From assembly GCA_963711595.1 (NCBI GenBank), contig CAVQER010000005.1, forward strand, positions 186,001 to 250,000: 64,000 nucleotides of DNA, given 5' to 3'. Below, piece by piece: positions 27,131-35,853 of this stretch (the first letter of the stretch is position 1; every line of letters starts with the position of its first letter). The DNA is from JAUSIF01 sp963711595 (GTDB lineage Bacteria > Pseudomonadota > Alphaproteobacteria > Rhizobiales > Xanthobacteraceae). The notes below the pieces were generated by a model. That model was not told the DNA's origin. It did no database searches and saw only the letters and a list, made by a program, of their open reading frames with translations. Position numbers and translations under genes: made by a program.

Positions 27131-27776
27131 ATGAGCCGCGGAAAGACGTCAGGGCGCGGCGAGCCCTATCACCATGGCGACCTCGCCGCGGCGCTGGTCG
27201 CCGCCGCGGAGCGCGTTCTCGAAGAGCGCGGTGTTGAAGGATTTACGCTCCGCGAGTGCGCGCGTCGCGCCGGAGTTTCGCACGCCGCACCCGCGCATCA
27301 TTTCGGCGACGTGCGCGGCTTGCTGACGGAAGTCGCCGCCTCGGGATTCGAGCGGCTGACCTCTCGCGATCACGACAGCCGTGTCCCGCGAACACGGCGC
27401 CGACAAGCGGCTGATCGCCGGCCATCTCGCCTATGTTCGCTTTGCCGTCGCGCATCCGGCGCTCTTCCGTCTGATGTTTCACAGTTCTCACGTAAACCGA
27501 GCAACAGCACGCATCGGAATCGCCGGCGACGCCGCGTTCGCGACCCTGAGGCAGGCAGTGGCTGACGTGCGCGGAAGCACGCACCAGCCAATTCGAGCGG
27601 CGGAAGCGTGGCGTGACCCACGACTGCTCGGACAATGGTCCTTGGTGCATGGGTTGGCCACCCTCGCCATGGAAGGCCAGTTCGGACCCAATCCGACTCG
27701 GAAATCCGTAATCGCGTCGATCCGCGCCGCACTGGATCTCAGTGTAGCGACGCTCAGCGACCGACGCAGAAATTAG
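27131..27776 (+). CDS. TetR/AcrR-family regulator, frame broken once
   Basis: The N-terminal frame has the TetR helix-turn-helix: HHGDLAAALVAAAERVLEERG, FTLRECARRAGVSHAAPAHHFGD. After GFERLT (about residue 77) the ligand-binding domain continues in another frame (AITTAVSREHGADKRLIAGHLAY ... FRLMFHS) to 27776. There is one surplus base in 27362-27365 (TCTC for CTC). Corrected length is about 214 aa, normal for the family. It probably represses itself and the divergent membrane-protein operon through the palindrome at 27081. The effector is unknown. Confidence 0.88.
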
Positions 27777-27979
27777 GAAAGATCGCGGCCCAATCCGATG
27801 ACGGTCGCGTAGGCGACCGGATGCTTCAGCGGGTGTGAGCTCAGATACGCGCGCACCAGCGACCGATGCAATTCTTCCGAGGAGTCGTGGTTGCAGACAA
27901 GCGCCAAACCGGCTCCCTGCGCCGCGGAGTTCAGGCGGGCGAGCGCGGCATCAACATCACGGGTCGGTTGGATCGCCAT
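27773..27979 (-). CDS. Small hypothetical protein
   Basis: A 68-aa open frame starting MAIQPTRDVDAALARLNSAA and ending YATVIGLGRDLS, converging on tetR with a four-base overlap. It is soluble and Ala/Leu-rich, with several His and Ser, and fits no family I know. The frame is open for a further 104 codons upstream, but that part reads like non-coding sequence. The 274 bp from 27980 to 28253 hold nothing else that I can support. Confidence 0.4.
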   Translation of the reverse strand: MAIQPTRDVDAALARLNSAAQGAGLALVCNHDSSEELHRSLVRAYLSSHPLKHPVAYATVIGLGRDLS

Positions 27980-28247
27980 ACGTGCGAACCTAACGCCACA
28001 AGGGTTAACAAGTTCCGACCACGCGATTTGACTGTGAATTTGGCCGCTCGCTTGCCGTATCGAAACCTTATGATCCGGGACGATAACGGCCACTACTCCC
28101 GCACCCGCGCCCAAGCCTGTGAGGCTTCCGAAAACATGGGGCGCAACTGCTCCGACAATCCGACACTCGGGGATGTCATCGCTGCCAGATTCGATCGCGG
28201 GGATTTTACGGCGGACAAATCGACGGCTGACGATCGGACCTCTGACA

Positions 28248-28280
28248 AACGAGAAGCCCCGGGTCTGGCCCGGGGCTTCC
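28248..28280 (-). terminator. Terminator of the outer-membrane protein gene
   Basis: An eleven-base perfect stem GAAGCCCCGGG (28254-28264) with CCCGGGGCTTC (28270-28280) and a five-base loop. On the minus strand it is followed by TCGTTTGTC. It lies 25 bases after the stop at 28305. Confidence 0.8.
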
Positions 28281-28304
28281 GTTGCTCGCAAGGGGTCGGA
28301 GCGG

Positions 28305-29000
28305 TCAGTAGTACCAGCTGGCGCCGATACGTATGACCGCGGTGTTCTTGAACTTCACGAAACCTGAAGTACCCGGATCAGCATTGATGCCTCTGTTCCA
28401 GTAGTAGAGTCCTTCCACCCTCCAACTGAAGTTCGGCCTAACCTTCCATTCGATGCCGACTCCCGCCACGGGTGCCCAAGTAAGCCTCTGCTTGCCATGT
28501 CTCTTGTGGCGTGGAGGCGCCGAAGCCATTCCAGCTGTGGCCCGCGATGCCGCCGGTCGCGTAAATGAGCGTGCGATCAAAGATCCAACCTAGGCGACCG
28601 CGGAGCGACGCCATGGCATTATGATGGCCGCTAACAAGTGAAGAAGCGCCTGGGCTAGTTTGTAATGTCTCGCTCCAGCCTGGAGTAGCGGTTACGTCAA
28701 CCTCCCAGCCCCAGAGCCAATTGGAAGCAGCTTGAATATTTTGGCCAGCGTGGAGACCGACGAGAAATCCCTTCGGCTTAGGCGAAAGTGCCGGGACACC
28801 AGCCAGTCCTGGCCGGTAAAGCTTGTTCGGCCGTAACCGACGTGGCCACCGATATAGAAGCCCGACCAGTCGAACATCGGAGCGGCAATAGGTGCCGGGC
28901 CCTTTCGCACCGGAGCGTCTGCCGCCATGATCGGCCCGCTAAGCGCAACCGTAATGGCAACAGCGGCCGCAGTGCACAGAAGCTTGTGATGGTTTTTCAT
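28305..29000 (-). CDS. Outer-membrane beta-barrel protein (Omp25/Omp31-like), frame broken twice
   Basis: It starts MKNHHKLLCTAAAVAITVAL with a signal peptide ending near MAADAPV, then the PxFDWSGFYIGGHVGYG opening typical of small rhizobial outer-membrane barrels. The barrel continues in a second frame (PKGFLVGLHAGQNIQAASNW ... LRGRLGWIFDRTLIYATGG) and finishes in a third (APVAGVGIEWKV ... IRIGASWYY), with the usual aromatic C-terminus. One base seems missing near 28776 and one surplus near 28478. Corrected length is about 231 aa, normal for the family. Two breaks in one gene make a true pseudogene possible, though both look like the errors elsewhere in this window. Confidence 0.8.
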
Positions 29001-29051
29001 GAAGACCCCCTGCCCGGGACTGCCCGAGTTCGATTGGTAGTTGGATGACGT

Positions 29052-29080
29052 TATTTTCCACGCCTGTCCGTTTTGGGCAA
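29052..29080 (-). promoter_or_regulatory. Candidate promoter of the outer-membrane protein gene
   Basis: On the minus strand TTGCCC and AAAATA are separated by exactly 17 bases, 52 bases before the ATG. AGGGGGTC lies four bases before that ATG. The rest of the 319-bp gap 29001-29319 should hold the promoter of the divergent sulfotransferase gene, but I see no clear hexamers there. Confidence 0.4.
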
Positions 29081-29319
29081 ATACTTGTCTTCCCCCCTGG
29101 GGACGAACGGCAAGAATGTGTTGCTAAGGAATGATCGACAAATCAATGCGTTAGGCGGGACGGGCATCAGCTCCGGCGTGTCTTTTTGGCCACAAGTATC
29201 CGAAAAAGGACGCGTTTGACACCAATACGGTGCGCGGGGATTAGTGAGAGGCAAAATACACGGGCGCGTGGCGGACTCGAGGGACGGATGCGCCGTGCAT
29301 CATCTTAGTAGGGGGAATC

Positions 29320-30891
29320 GTGTCGCAATTTCGGGTCAACGTCCAAAACGTCTCCTGGTCGCCGGATTTGACGGCCGACGAAGCCACTCCAAAGCGCGGC
29401 GACAATCCTTTGCAGGACGGTTTCATTCGCCTGGAGCAGGCCGAACAGCTGCGGCTGCAGGGCAAGCTCGATCGCGCGCAAAGGATCTGCGAATCGCTTC
29501 TCCGCGAGCACCCCGACTACATGGCGGCGCTGCATACGATTGGACTCATCTACGCAGACAAGGAGAACTACCAGCAATCTCTCAACAGTCTCGTTCGTGC
29601 GGCCATGCTCAATCCGCGCAGTTGGTCGACGCTGACTGCGCTCAGTGGAGTCTATCTGGAGCTGAAAGCCCACGAGATGGCGGCACAAACGCTCGAACTG
29701 GCAAGAGCGATCAAACCGCGGGACGCGAACGTCCTGATTACCCTCGGCGAAATCTACAGTGAGGAACGCGAATACGATCTCGCCAGGGACGCGTTCGCGC
29801 AAGCCCTGGAATCCGAACCGAACCTCTTGCCCGCGTCCGCCGGATTGGGTTGGACATACTCTTATCTTGGCGAGAACGCCGCGGCCGCCGCGACGTTCGA
29901 GAAGATGCTGCTAGAGGGGGCGCAATCATTCGAGCCCCTGGCCGCGCTCGCCAATCTTCCCTCGTCGCTCTTTAGCGTGGATCTGTTGTCCGAACTTGAG
30001 AAGTACGAGCAATCCTCACCGGACGCAGATGAAACAAGTAAGACACAAGTCGCTTTCGTACGCGCGGCCGCTCTGGATAAAGCCGGCCGCTACAAGGAAG
30101 CTTGGGAATGCGCCGTACCCGCAAACCAGAAGTTATTTCTCCCGCTGAAGCAAGAAGTGCACGATTTGTTTGAGAGACAGCGCACGGTCCTGGCGTTGCT
30201 GCGCGCGAATAAGGTCGCAGCCGCGAACGACGCCAAACTACCCATTTCGCTCTTCATCCTCGGACCGTCGCGGTCGGGCAAGACGACGATGGAGCGTCTC
30301 GTGGCCACACTCGATGGGGTCAAGCGCGGTTACGAGAATCCGAGCGTGGACATCGCGCTCCGCCGCACGTATCAAACGGCGGGATTGCCGACGCGAGATC
30401 TGTTCGAAATTCTCCCACCGCAACTCTATCCACTCTGCCGCGAAATCTATCTCGAGGAACTTTCCCGGCGCGCCGGATCGGCGCGGGTCTTTACCAATAC
30501 ACATCCAGCTCGTATCGCCGATGCGGCCTTGGCAGCGATCGTATTTCCAAACGTCCATCTTATCTTTGTGAAGCGGGACGTGGACGACACGTTGCTGCGA
30601 ATCTACTTGCGTCAATATCGGCAGCGAAACGCTTACGCGTACGACCTCAAGACCGCCCGTGAACATGTTCGCTGGTACCATCAGATGATGGATGTGTTGG
30701 CCGCCAAGCTTCCGGATCGAGTTCGCATCATCAATTATGAGGACATGGTGAGAGATCCTGCCGGCGCGCTGCGGGTGGCCGCGGAGCTCTGCGGGTTGCC
30801 GCCACCGAAAGGGCCCGTTCCAACCATCGGTGATGACCGTGGTGCGGCGGAGCCGTATCGCGAATTCATGGCAGAGGCCCTCAAGAACTGA
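29320..30891 (+). CDS. TPR-containing sulfotransferase
   Basis: A 523-aa two-domain protein with a GTG start preceded by GGGGGAA. Residues about 30-215 are tetratricopeptide repeats (for example AAQTLELARAIKPRDANVLI, DLARDAFAQALESEPNLLPA). From about 305 there is a sulfotransferase domain with the PAPS 5'-phosphate loop LFILGPSRSGKTTMERL and the later VHLIFVKRDVDDTLLRIYLR and VRIINYEDMVRDPAGALRVA segments. The family transfers sulfate from PAPS to tyrosine, sugars or other acceptors; the acceptor here is unknown. TPR domains suggest a protein or protein-bound target. It converges on a diguanylate cyclase gene whose open frame overlaps it on the other strand. Confidence 0.9.
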   Translation: MSQFRVNVQNVSWSPDLTADEATPKRGDNPLQDGFIRLEQAEQLRLQGKLDRAQRICESLLREHPDYMAALHTIGLIYADKENYQQSLNSLVRAAMLNPRSWSTLTALSGVYLELKAHEMAAQTLELARAIKPRDANVLITLGEIYSEEREYDLARDAFAQALESEPNLLPASAGLGWTYSYLGENAAAAATFEKMLLEGAQSFEPLAALANLPSSLFSVDLLSELEKYEQSSPDADETSKTQVAFVRAAALDKAGRYKEAWECAVPANQKLFLPLKQEVHDLFERQRTVLALLRANKVAAANDAKLPISLFILGPSRSGKTTMERLVATLDGVKRGYENPSVDIALRRTYQTAGLPTRDLFEILPPQLYPLCREIYLEELSRRAGSARVFTNTHPARIADAALAAIVFPNVHLIFVKRDVDDTLLRIYLRQYRQRNAYAYDLKTAREHVRWYHQMMDVLAAKLPDRVRIINYEDMVRDPAGALRVAAELCGLPPPKGPVPTIGDDRGAAEPYREFMAEALKN

Positions 30892-32352
30892 ACTTCCAAA
30901 ACCGGAAAAACGAGCGCGGCGGCGCGACGTTTTTTTGTGGAGGTGTTGAGCCGCCTTTCTAATAGGCGACAAACTCAGACTCCGCGGCCGGCGATCGTTG
31001 CCATCACGCGCAAGGGCGGCGGAAAAATTGCCGGCTAGCGGACGCCCGGAAACAACGACCGAAGGACGCAGGTCGCCCTCCTGTGCCGGCGATATTGCAG
31101 GACTGACAACGACGCCGAGTGCGGCATTGGCGGAATTTTGCGCCGGCAGTTCGGCCGCGGGCACATCGCCACCAATTCGCATAACGGCACCGCCGGCATA
31201 TGCATCGGCAATCTCGATCCGGTTTCGTCCGCGCGCCTTCGCCACGTAGAGCGCTTCGTCGGCGCGCGTCAGCAGACTTTCGATTTCCGTTGGTTCGCTC
31301 GCCGACACGCTTGCGACACCGATGCTTACACTGACGCCGAGTTGATCGCCGTTCCCAAGCGGCATCGACGCAAAATTCCGCCGGATCCGCTCGGCCGTGG
31401 CTGCGGCGCTGCTTGCCTCTGCACCGAAAAGAAGCGCTCCAAACTCCTCGCCTCCCAAGCGGCCGAGCAGGTCCGTTGAGCGCAATTCAACGGCTGCCAC
31501 GTCGGCGAACGCCCGCAAGACGCGATCTCCTACCGCATGTCCATATCGATCGTTGATCGACTTGAAGCAATCGAGATCGAACAGGAGCGCCGACACCGGC
31601 TGCGGCGTCCGCGTTCGTTGTTTCAGGGCACGCACGGCCGTCTCGAGGAATGCTCGCCGATTGGCGATACCCGTGAGAGAATCGATCGACGCCGCAACCT
31701 TGTGCTCCATCTCGGTGCGCTCTTTCGCCATCGCCAGCAGAATGAAGGCCGTCGCGATCATATAGAGAAGCGACTCGAGACCGATCACGCCGAACCACGC
31801 ATTGGAGAAGAAGGCTTCGCTCTTGCCTCCGGGCATGAGCAGCGCGAGCGGGACCCGCGCGAAATAGATGACGCCGTGCATCGACAGAAGAACAATCAGC
31901 GGCAACCGCGACAGCAGATTTTCATCACGCCCCCGCCAGAATTCGATCGCCGCGCCGAACGTGTACAGCGCAATCATCATCGAGCTGAAAACAATCGGCC
32001 CGTGCGGGGTCGACATGAAATTCCAGATCTGCGACGCGAGTAACCAGGCGGCTGCGCCACCAAACGTGCCGACAAGCGAAACGCGGTTTCCGTCGAATAG
32101 CCGGGCCCCGGTCCACGTCATTCCGGCCGCAACGAACAGCAAGGCGTTCGCCGCCTCGATCGACCAGAAATCCGACAGAACACCTTGCCGGCTAACCAGC
32201 CAGACGCCCGCGCTCGCGACCATGTGCGCGCAACCCCACCAGGCCAGCGCCGGAATCTTCCGATGCTGGTACCAGGCATAGATCAGCAGGCAACCAAGGA
32301 TCACGGTGACGGCGATCGTCACCACGAACATCGTGTGGACGTCGAGCTGCAT
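30238..32352 (-). CDS. Membrane diguanylate cyclase (GGDEF); 3' end uncertain
   Basis: It starts MQLDVHTMFVVTIAVTVILG, with about seven membrane helices up to residue 210. A GGDEF domain follows with DLDCFKSINDRYGHAVGD and the active site GRLGGEEFGALL. RSTD five residues earlier is a product-inhibition (I) site. It makes c-di-GMP from two GTP. The frame has no stop before it runs into the antisense of the sulfotransferase gene, and the 704-aa reading is implausible after about residue 450. A one-base shift at the A/T run near 31023 would end it at 30975 or 31004, giving about 450 aa, close to the paralogue at 32619. The start and the GGDEF domain are firm; the end is not. Confidence 0.85.
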   Translation of the reverse strand: MQLDVHTMFVVTIAVTVILGCLLIYAWYQHRKIPALAWWGCAHMVASAGVWLVSRQGVLSDFWSIEAANALLFVAAGMTWTGARLFDGNRVSLVGTFGGAAAWLLASQIWNFMSTPHGPIVFSSMMIALYTFGAAIEFWRGRDENLLSRLPLIVLLSMHGVIYFARVPLALLMPGGKSEAFFSNAWFGVIGLESLLYMIATAFILLAMAKERTEMEHKVAASIDSLTGIANRRAFLETAVRALKQRTRTPQPVSALLFDLDCFKSINDRYGHAVGDRVLRAFADVAAVELRSTDLLGRLGGEEFGALLFGAEASSAAATAERIRRNFASMPLGNGDQLGVSVSIGVASVSASEPTEIESLLTRADEALYVAKARGRNRIEIADAYAGGAVMRIGGDVPAAELPAQNSANAALGVVVSPAISPAQEGDLRPSVVVSGRPLAGNFSAALARDGNDRRPRSLSLSPIRKAAQHLHKKTSRRRARFSGFGSSVLEGLCHEFAIRLRRTTVITDGWNGPFRWRQPAELRGHPQRAGRISHHVLIIDDANSIRKLGGQHIHHLMVPANMFTGGLEVVRVSVSLPILTQVDSQQRVVHVPLHKDKMDVWKYDRCQGRIGDTSWMCIGKDPRRSGAPGKFLEIDFAAEWIELRWENFEQISRRQSRRLIRAAERDVHARILVTALDPIECGHETLHRRLARPRRSEDEERNG

Positions 32353-32463
32353 CGGCCTATCGGGCGGGGGATCTCAATGTGGGGACGCGAGGAACAGTGC
32401 GGGCATTATCCACAGCAGGCCCTACGGCCGCCCTTCAGGATTCAATAAAAAGCAATCGACTTC

Positions 32464-32562
32464 GTCATTCCGGGGCGCCGCGAAGCGGCGAGCCCGGAAT
32501 CCATGACCACAGCACTGGAATATGGATTCCGGGCCCGCGTCTTCGACGCGTCCCGGAATGAC
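32464..32562. repeat. 99-bp palindromic (REP-like) element, copy 2
   Basis: GTCATTCCGGGGCGCCGCGA at the left and TCCCGGAATGAC at the right, with an inner inverted repeat GGAATCCAT ... ATGGATTCC. It has the same length, ends and centre as the element at 10225-10323, while the arm hairpins differ. It lies between the two diguanylate cyclase genes. Confidence 0.85.
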
Positions 32563-32618
32563 TCAGAACGACACGGCCAAGCTGGGCCATGATGACCAAT
32601 GATTGAGAACGCGCCCGA

Positions 32619-33917
32619 CTATGCGGCCGATTTGATTGCGGACCTGGCGGCCGCGATCGCGAGCGCGAGATCGCTCGGCGCGAGGCTGATGCTGCCGCGG
32701 CGCTCGACCGGTGCTTCAACGATTTCGAGCTTCGCCGGAATTGGCGGAGCCGCGAGCTCTTCCTCCGATCCAGTCAGGACATAGCGGTTGCGACCGGCGG
32801 CCTTGGCCGCATAGAGGGCCCTGTCTGCCTGGGCAAACAGTGAGTCGATGTCACAATCAGGATCTTCGGTTGCCGCGACACCGATGCTAACGGTCCCGTC
32901 GATCGGCAGGCCGTCGATCTCCTTTCCCGCCTCCTCGAACGCGACACGCACACGTTCAGCGGCAACGGCAGCCGACAGCAAGCTGGTACCCGGCAGGATG
33001 GCGGCAAATTCCTCGCCGCCGAGTCGACCGATGATATCCGTCGCGCGCAACTTGATTGCAGCGGTGCGAGCGAACACCTGCAATGACCGGTCGCCCACCG
33101 CATGACCATACCGGTCATTGATCCTCTTGAAGTGGTCGAGATCGAACATCAGCACTGAGACCGGCTGCTTGTCCCATGCGAGGCGGCCGAGTATGCGACG
33201 GCCAGCCTCGAGGAGCGCTCGCCGATTGAAAATTTCCGTCAACGGATCGATCGTCGCCGCCGTCCTGTGGATGCGTTCGCTCCGCTCCTTCGCCATCGTC
33301 AGGATGATGAAGGCGGTCGCGATTGCGTAGAGCAGTGTCTCCAGTGCGAAGACGCCAAACCACCCGCCGGTGAAATCCGTCAAACCGATCTCGGATGAGC
33401 TCAAGAGCACGATGGGGATCGGCAAGAGAAAGACGATCCCATGCAGTCCCAGCACGGCCATCGCAGGCCAACGGGACAAAAGCCTTTCCTTGCGGCCGCC
33501 CCAAAGCTCCCACGCCGTCAACAGCGTGTAGCCCGCGATCGCCACGGACGAGACAACGACGCGGCCCATGGTCGACGTTGCAAAGCCTGGAACGGCAAGT
33601 GCCGTAAGCCACACGATGGCCCCGGCGAACATCCAGAACGGCTTGACTTCATGGCCATGGAAAAGGCGCGCCCCGCTCCAGATCACGCCGCACGCCACGA
33701 ACAGGAGCGCGTTGCCGATCGCGAGCGACAGGACGTTCGAAAGCAAATCCTGGACCGTGTAGAGCGCAACCGACACGCCGCCGATGAGGTAGGCCACTCC
33801 CCACCACGCAAGCGCACGGATACTGCGGTCCTGCGCCCATGCAAACAGCAGGAACAGCCCCAAAATCGTTGTCACGAAGATGGAGACGATGAAGAGCGTG
33901 GGAACGTCGAGCGTCAT
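32619..33917 (-). CDS. Membrane diguanylate cyclase (GGDEF), paralogue
   Basis: 432 aa from the ATG at 33917 (MTLDVPTLFIVSIFVTTILG). The N-terminal half is about seven helices, closely similar in pattern to the neighbour at 30238 (LAWWGVAYLIGG against LAWWGCAHMVAS; NALLFVACGVIWSGARLF against NALLFVAAGMTWTGARLF). The catalytic half has DLDHFKRINDRYGHAVGD and GRLGGEEFAAIL, with RATD as an I-site five residues before. Both signatures predict an active, feedback-inhibited enzyme. The pair probably arose by tandem duplication. A longer open frame upstream lacks family text. Confidence 0.93.
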   Translation of the reverse strand: MTLDVPTLFIVSIFVTTILGLFLLFAWAQDRSIRALAWWGVAYLIGGVSVALYTVQDLLSNVLSLAIGNALLFVACGVIWSGARLFHGHEVKPFWMFAGAIVWLTALAVPGFATSTMGRVVVSSVAIAGYTLLTAWELWGGRKERLLSRWPAMAVLGLHGIVFLLPIPIVLLSSSEIGLTDFTGGWFGVFALETLLYAIATAFIILTMAKERSERIHRTAATIDPLTEIFNRRALLEAGRRILGRLAWDKQPVSVLMFDLDHFKRINDRYGHAVGDRSLQVFARTAAIKLRATDIIGRLGGEEFAAILPGTSLLSAAVAAERVRVAFEEAGKEIDGLPIDGTVSIGVAATEDPDCDIDSLFAQADRALYAAKAAGRNRYVLTGSEEELAAPPIPAKLEIVEAPVERRGSISLAPSDLALAIAAARSAIKSAA

Positions 33918-34267
33918 TGACTTTCCGGCAGTAATCCTTGCCGCAAAGCCTGTGCTCTCCGTATTGCGGACAGCTTGCCGGAAAGCCCGCAATGTTAGTG
34001 AATTCGGGCCATTGCTCCGAAAACGCTTTGCAGGCTGTTTCCGCGTTACCGCGAATTTTTTATGAAAGTTGTTCGAATACGCATCGAAAGGTAGTCGAAA
34101 CAAATGAAAAAGAGCGCGGCAGCCCGCGCCGACGAGCCCTCCTTGGCTTTGACCCGAGGATCAGGGCGAGTGCCCGGCGCGGGCAATTTCTTAGAGGGCC
34201 GCGCTGGCCGCTCGCGGCGCTCGCCAGCGCGGCGCGCGCTCCTTCGATTTTCCGCGATCCACGCCGA
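33918..34267. other. Intergenic region with large inverted repeats downstream of rpsI
   Basis: 350 bp between a diguanylate cyclase start and the rpsI stop. Two inverted repeats are visible. CCGCGCTGGC (34199-34208) pairs with GCCAGCGCGG (34223-34232). GCCCGCGCC near 34123 pairs with GGCGCGGGC near 34177; on the minus strand the latter is followed by CTCTTTTTC (34106-34114), so it may terminate the rplM-rpsI message. The cyclase promoter should be near 33920-34080. No gene is supported. Confidence 0.5.
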
Positions 34268-34744
34268 TTAGCGCTTCGAGAACTGGAAGCTCCGACGGGC
34301 TTTCTTGCGACCGTACTTCTTGCGCTCGACCACGCGGGAATCGCGGGTCATGAACCCGCCCTTCTTGAGCACGCCGCGCAAATCCGGCTCGTAGAAAGTG
34401 AGCGCTTTCGAGATGCCGTGGCGCAATGCGCCTGCCTGACCGGAAAGTCCACCGCCTGACACCGTGCAGCGCACATCGAATTGGCCGGCGCGGTTCGAGA
34501 TAGCGAATGGCTGCTGGATCAGCATGCGCAGCACGGGCCGCGCGAAATAGACGTCGATCGTCTTCTCGTTGATCACGATCTTGCCGGAGCCGGGCTTGAG
34601 CCAGACGCGGGCCACCGCATTCTTTCGCTTGCCGGTGGCATAGGCGCGGCCCTGTTTGTCGAGTTTCTGCACGTGCTTCGGCGCTTCCGGCGCCGCGGGC
34701 TTCAACGCTGCCAAACCTTCGAGCGACTGCACCGTGTCGGCCAT
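34268..34744 (-). CDS. rpsI: 30S ribosomal protein S9
   Basis: 158 aa with an N-terminal extension of about 30 residues (Ala/Pro-rich), common in alphaproteobacteria. The S9 core follows: GRAYATGKRKNAVARVWLKPG, then SGGGLSGQAGALRHGISKAL and the basic C-terminus ERKKYGRKKARRSFQFSKR that reaches the P site. It shares one base with the rplM stop (TAATG), so the two are co-translated. Confidence 0.98.
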   Translation of the reverse strand: MADTVQSLEGLAALKPAAPEAPKHVQKLDKQGRAYATGKRKNAVARVWLKPGSGKIVINEKTIDVYFARPVLRMLIQQPFAISNRAGQFDVRCTVSGGGLSGQAGALRHGISKALTFYEPDLRGVLKKGGFMTRDSRVVERKKYGRKKARRSFQFSKR

Positions 34745-35208
34745 TACGCGATCCTCACGTTCTTGCGGTTCATCTTGGCAACGTCGAGCGTCTCGGGCTT
34801 CTGCGCCTCGTGCGGGTGCTGCCCGCCCTTGTAGACACGGAGGTTGCCGAACTGTTTCCGCGCGAGCGGTCCCTCATCGAGCATCCGTTCCACTGCCTTT
34901 TCGATCACGCGCTCGGGAAATTTTCCTTCCAGGATGAACTTCGCCTTGCGCTCCTTGATGCCCCCCGGATACCCCGTGTGATGGTGGTAGACCTTCTGCT
35001 CGAGCTTGCGGCCGGTGAGCACCACCTTCTCGGCGTTGATCACAACGACGTTGTCGCCGCAATCAACGTGCGGAGTGTAGTTGGGCCGGTGCTTGCCGCG
35101 CAGGCGCATCGCGATAACCGTTGCAAGCCGGCCGACGACCAGGCCGGATGCATCGATCAGCACCCACTTCTTCTCGATCTCGGCCGGCTTGGCCGTGAAT
35201 GTTTTCAT
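34744..35208 (-). CDS. rplM: 50S ribosomal protein L13
   Basis: 154 aa, normal for L13. Signatures are KKWVLIDASGLVVGRLATVIA, GKHRPNYTPHVDCGDNVVVINAEKV and YHHTGYPGGIKER. It is the first gene of the rplM-rpsI operon. The promoter is expected in the 133-bp gap 35209-35341, which also holds the downstream side of the thioesterase gene. Confidence 0.98.
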   Translation of the reverse strand: MKTFTAKPAEIEKKWVLIDASGLVVGRLATVIAMRLRGKHRPNYTPHVDCGDNVVVINAEKVVLTGRKLEQKVYHHHTGYPGGIKERKAKFILEGKFPERVIEKAVERMLDEGPLARKQFGNLRVYKGGQHPHEAQKPETLDVAKMNRKNVRIA

Positions 35209-35341
35209 GACGGATCCGTCGGAGCGCTTGAGAAGGCGCGTTTCTAGACGCGCGGCATTGGGCGGTCAACGCACCGGAGCAAACTAAACTGATAACAATT
35301 CAATGGCTTAGAATATAGGTATTTTGATACCGGCGACTAAG

Positions 35342-35779
35342 CTACTCGCGCGGAGGAATGGAATAGGTCGCGACACAGTGTGCCACGAGTTCCTCACTTC
35401 CGATTGCATAGATGCTCACTTCTCCGACGGCGAGCCGCTTCCCAAGCTTCAGCAGCTTGCACTCCGCAACGAGATCGCCGGGCTCCGGCTTGCGGAGAAA
35501 GTTGATCGACAGATTGGTCGTAACCGCGAGTGCGACGGGGCCGATCGCGGCAAGGATCGCGACGTACATCGCCGCGTCGCACAGGGCCATCATCGCCGGC
35601 CCGGAAACGGTTCCTCCAGGTCGGAGATGCCGCTCTCCGGCAGTGAGCCGTATCCGCGCTGTGCCCGGACCAACTGCTTCGATCTGGTTTGGCGAACGCG
35701 GACCGAAACCCTGCGGAAATTCCCTTGCCAGAAACTCCGCAACCTCTTTTGCGTTCATCTTTAACGCGGGTGCGTCCAT
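35342..35779 (-). CDS. PaaI-like acyl-CoA thioesterase
   Basis: Hot-dog-fold thioesterase, 145 aa from the ATG at 35779 (MDAPALKMNAKEVAEFLARE), with GGAGGAGGG just upstream. The family text GERHLRPGGTVSGPAMMALCDAAMYVAILAAIG contains the catalytic Asp/Glu-equivalent region, and TTNLSINFLRKPEPGDLVAE is typical of the PaaI/YdiI group. It is divergent from an enoyl-CoA hydratase gene, which suggests a shared role in acyl-CoA metabolism. Substrate unknown. Confidence 0.88.
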   Translation of the reverse strand: MDAPALKMNAKEVAEFLAREFPQGFGPRSPNQIEAVGPGTARIRLTAGERHLRPGGTVSGPAMMALCDAAMYVAILAAIGPVALAVTTNLSINFLRKPEPGDLVAECKLLKLGKRLAVGEVSIYAIGSEELVAHCVATYSIPPRE

Positions 35780-35853
35780 GGACCCTCCTCCGGCCGCATT
35801 CGCGTCCGGCCCCGCATCGGATAGTATGACATCGCGCAAACGCAAGGTCTGAA

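Noticed and set aside
27866..28336. 156-codon plus-strand open frame
   Set aside because: It crosses the terminator at 28254 and overlaps two other features. No recognisable domain and poor composition.
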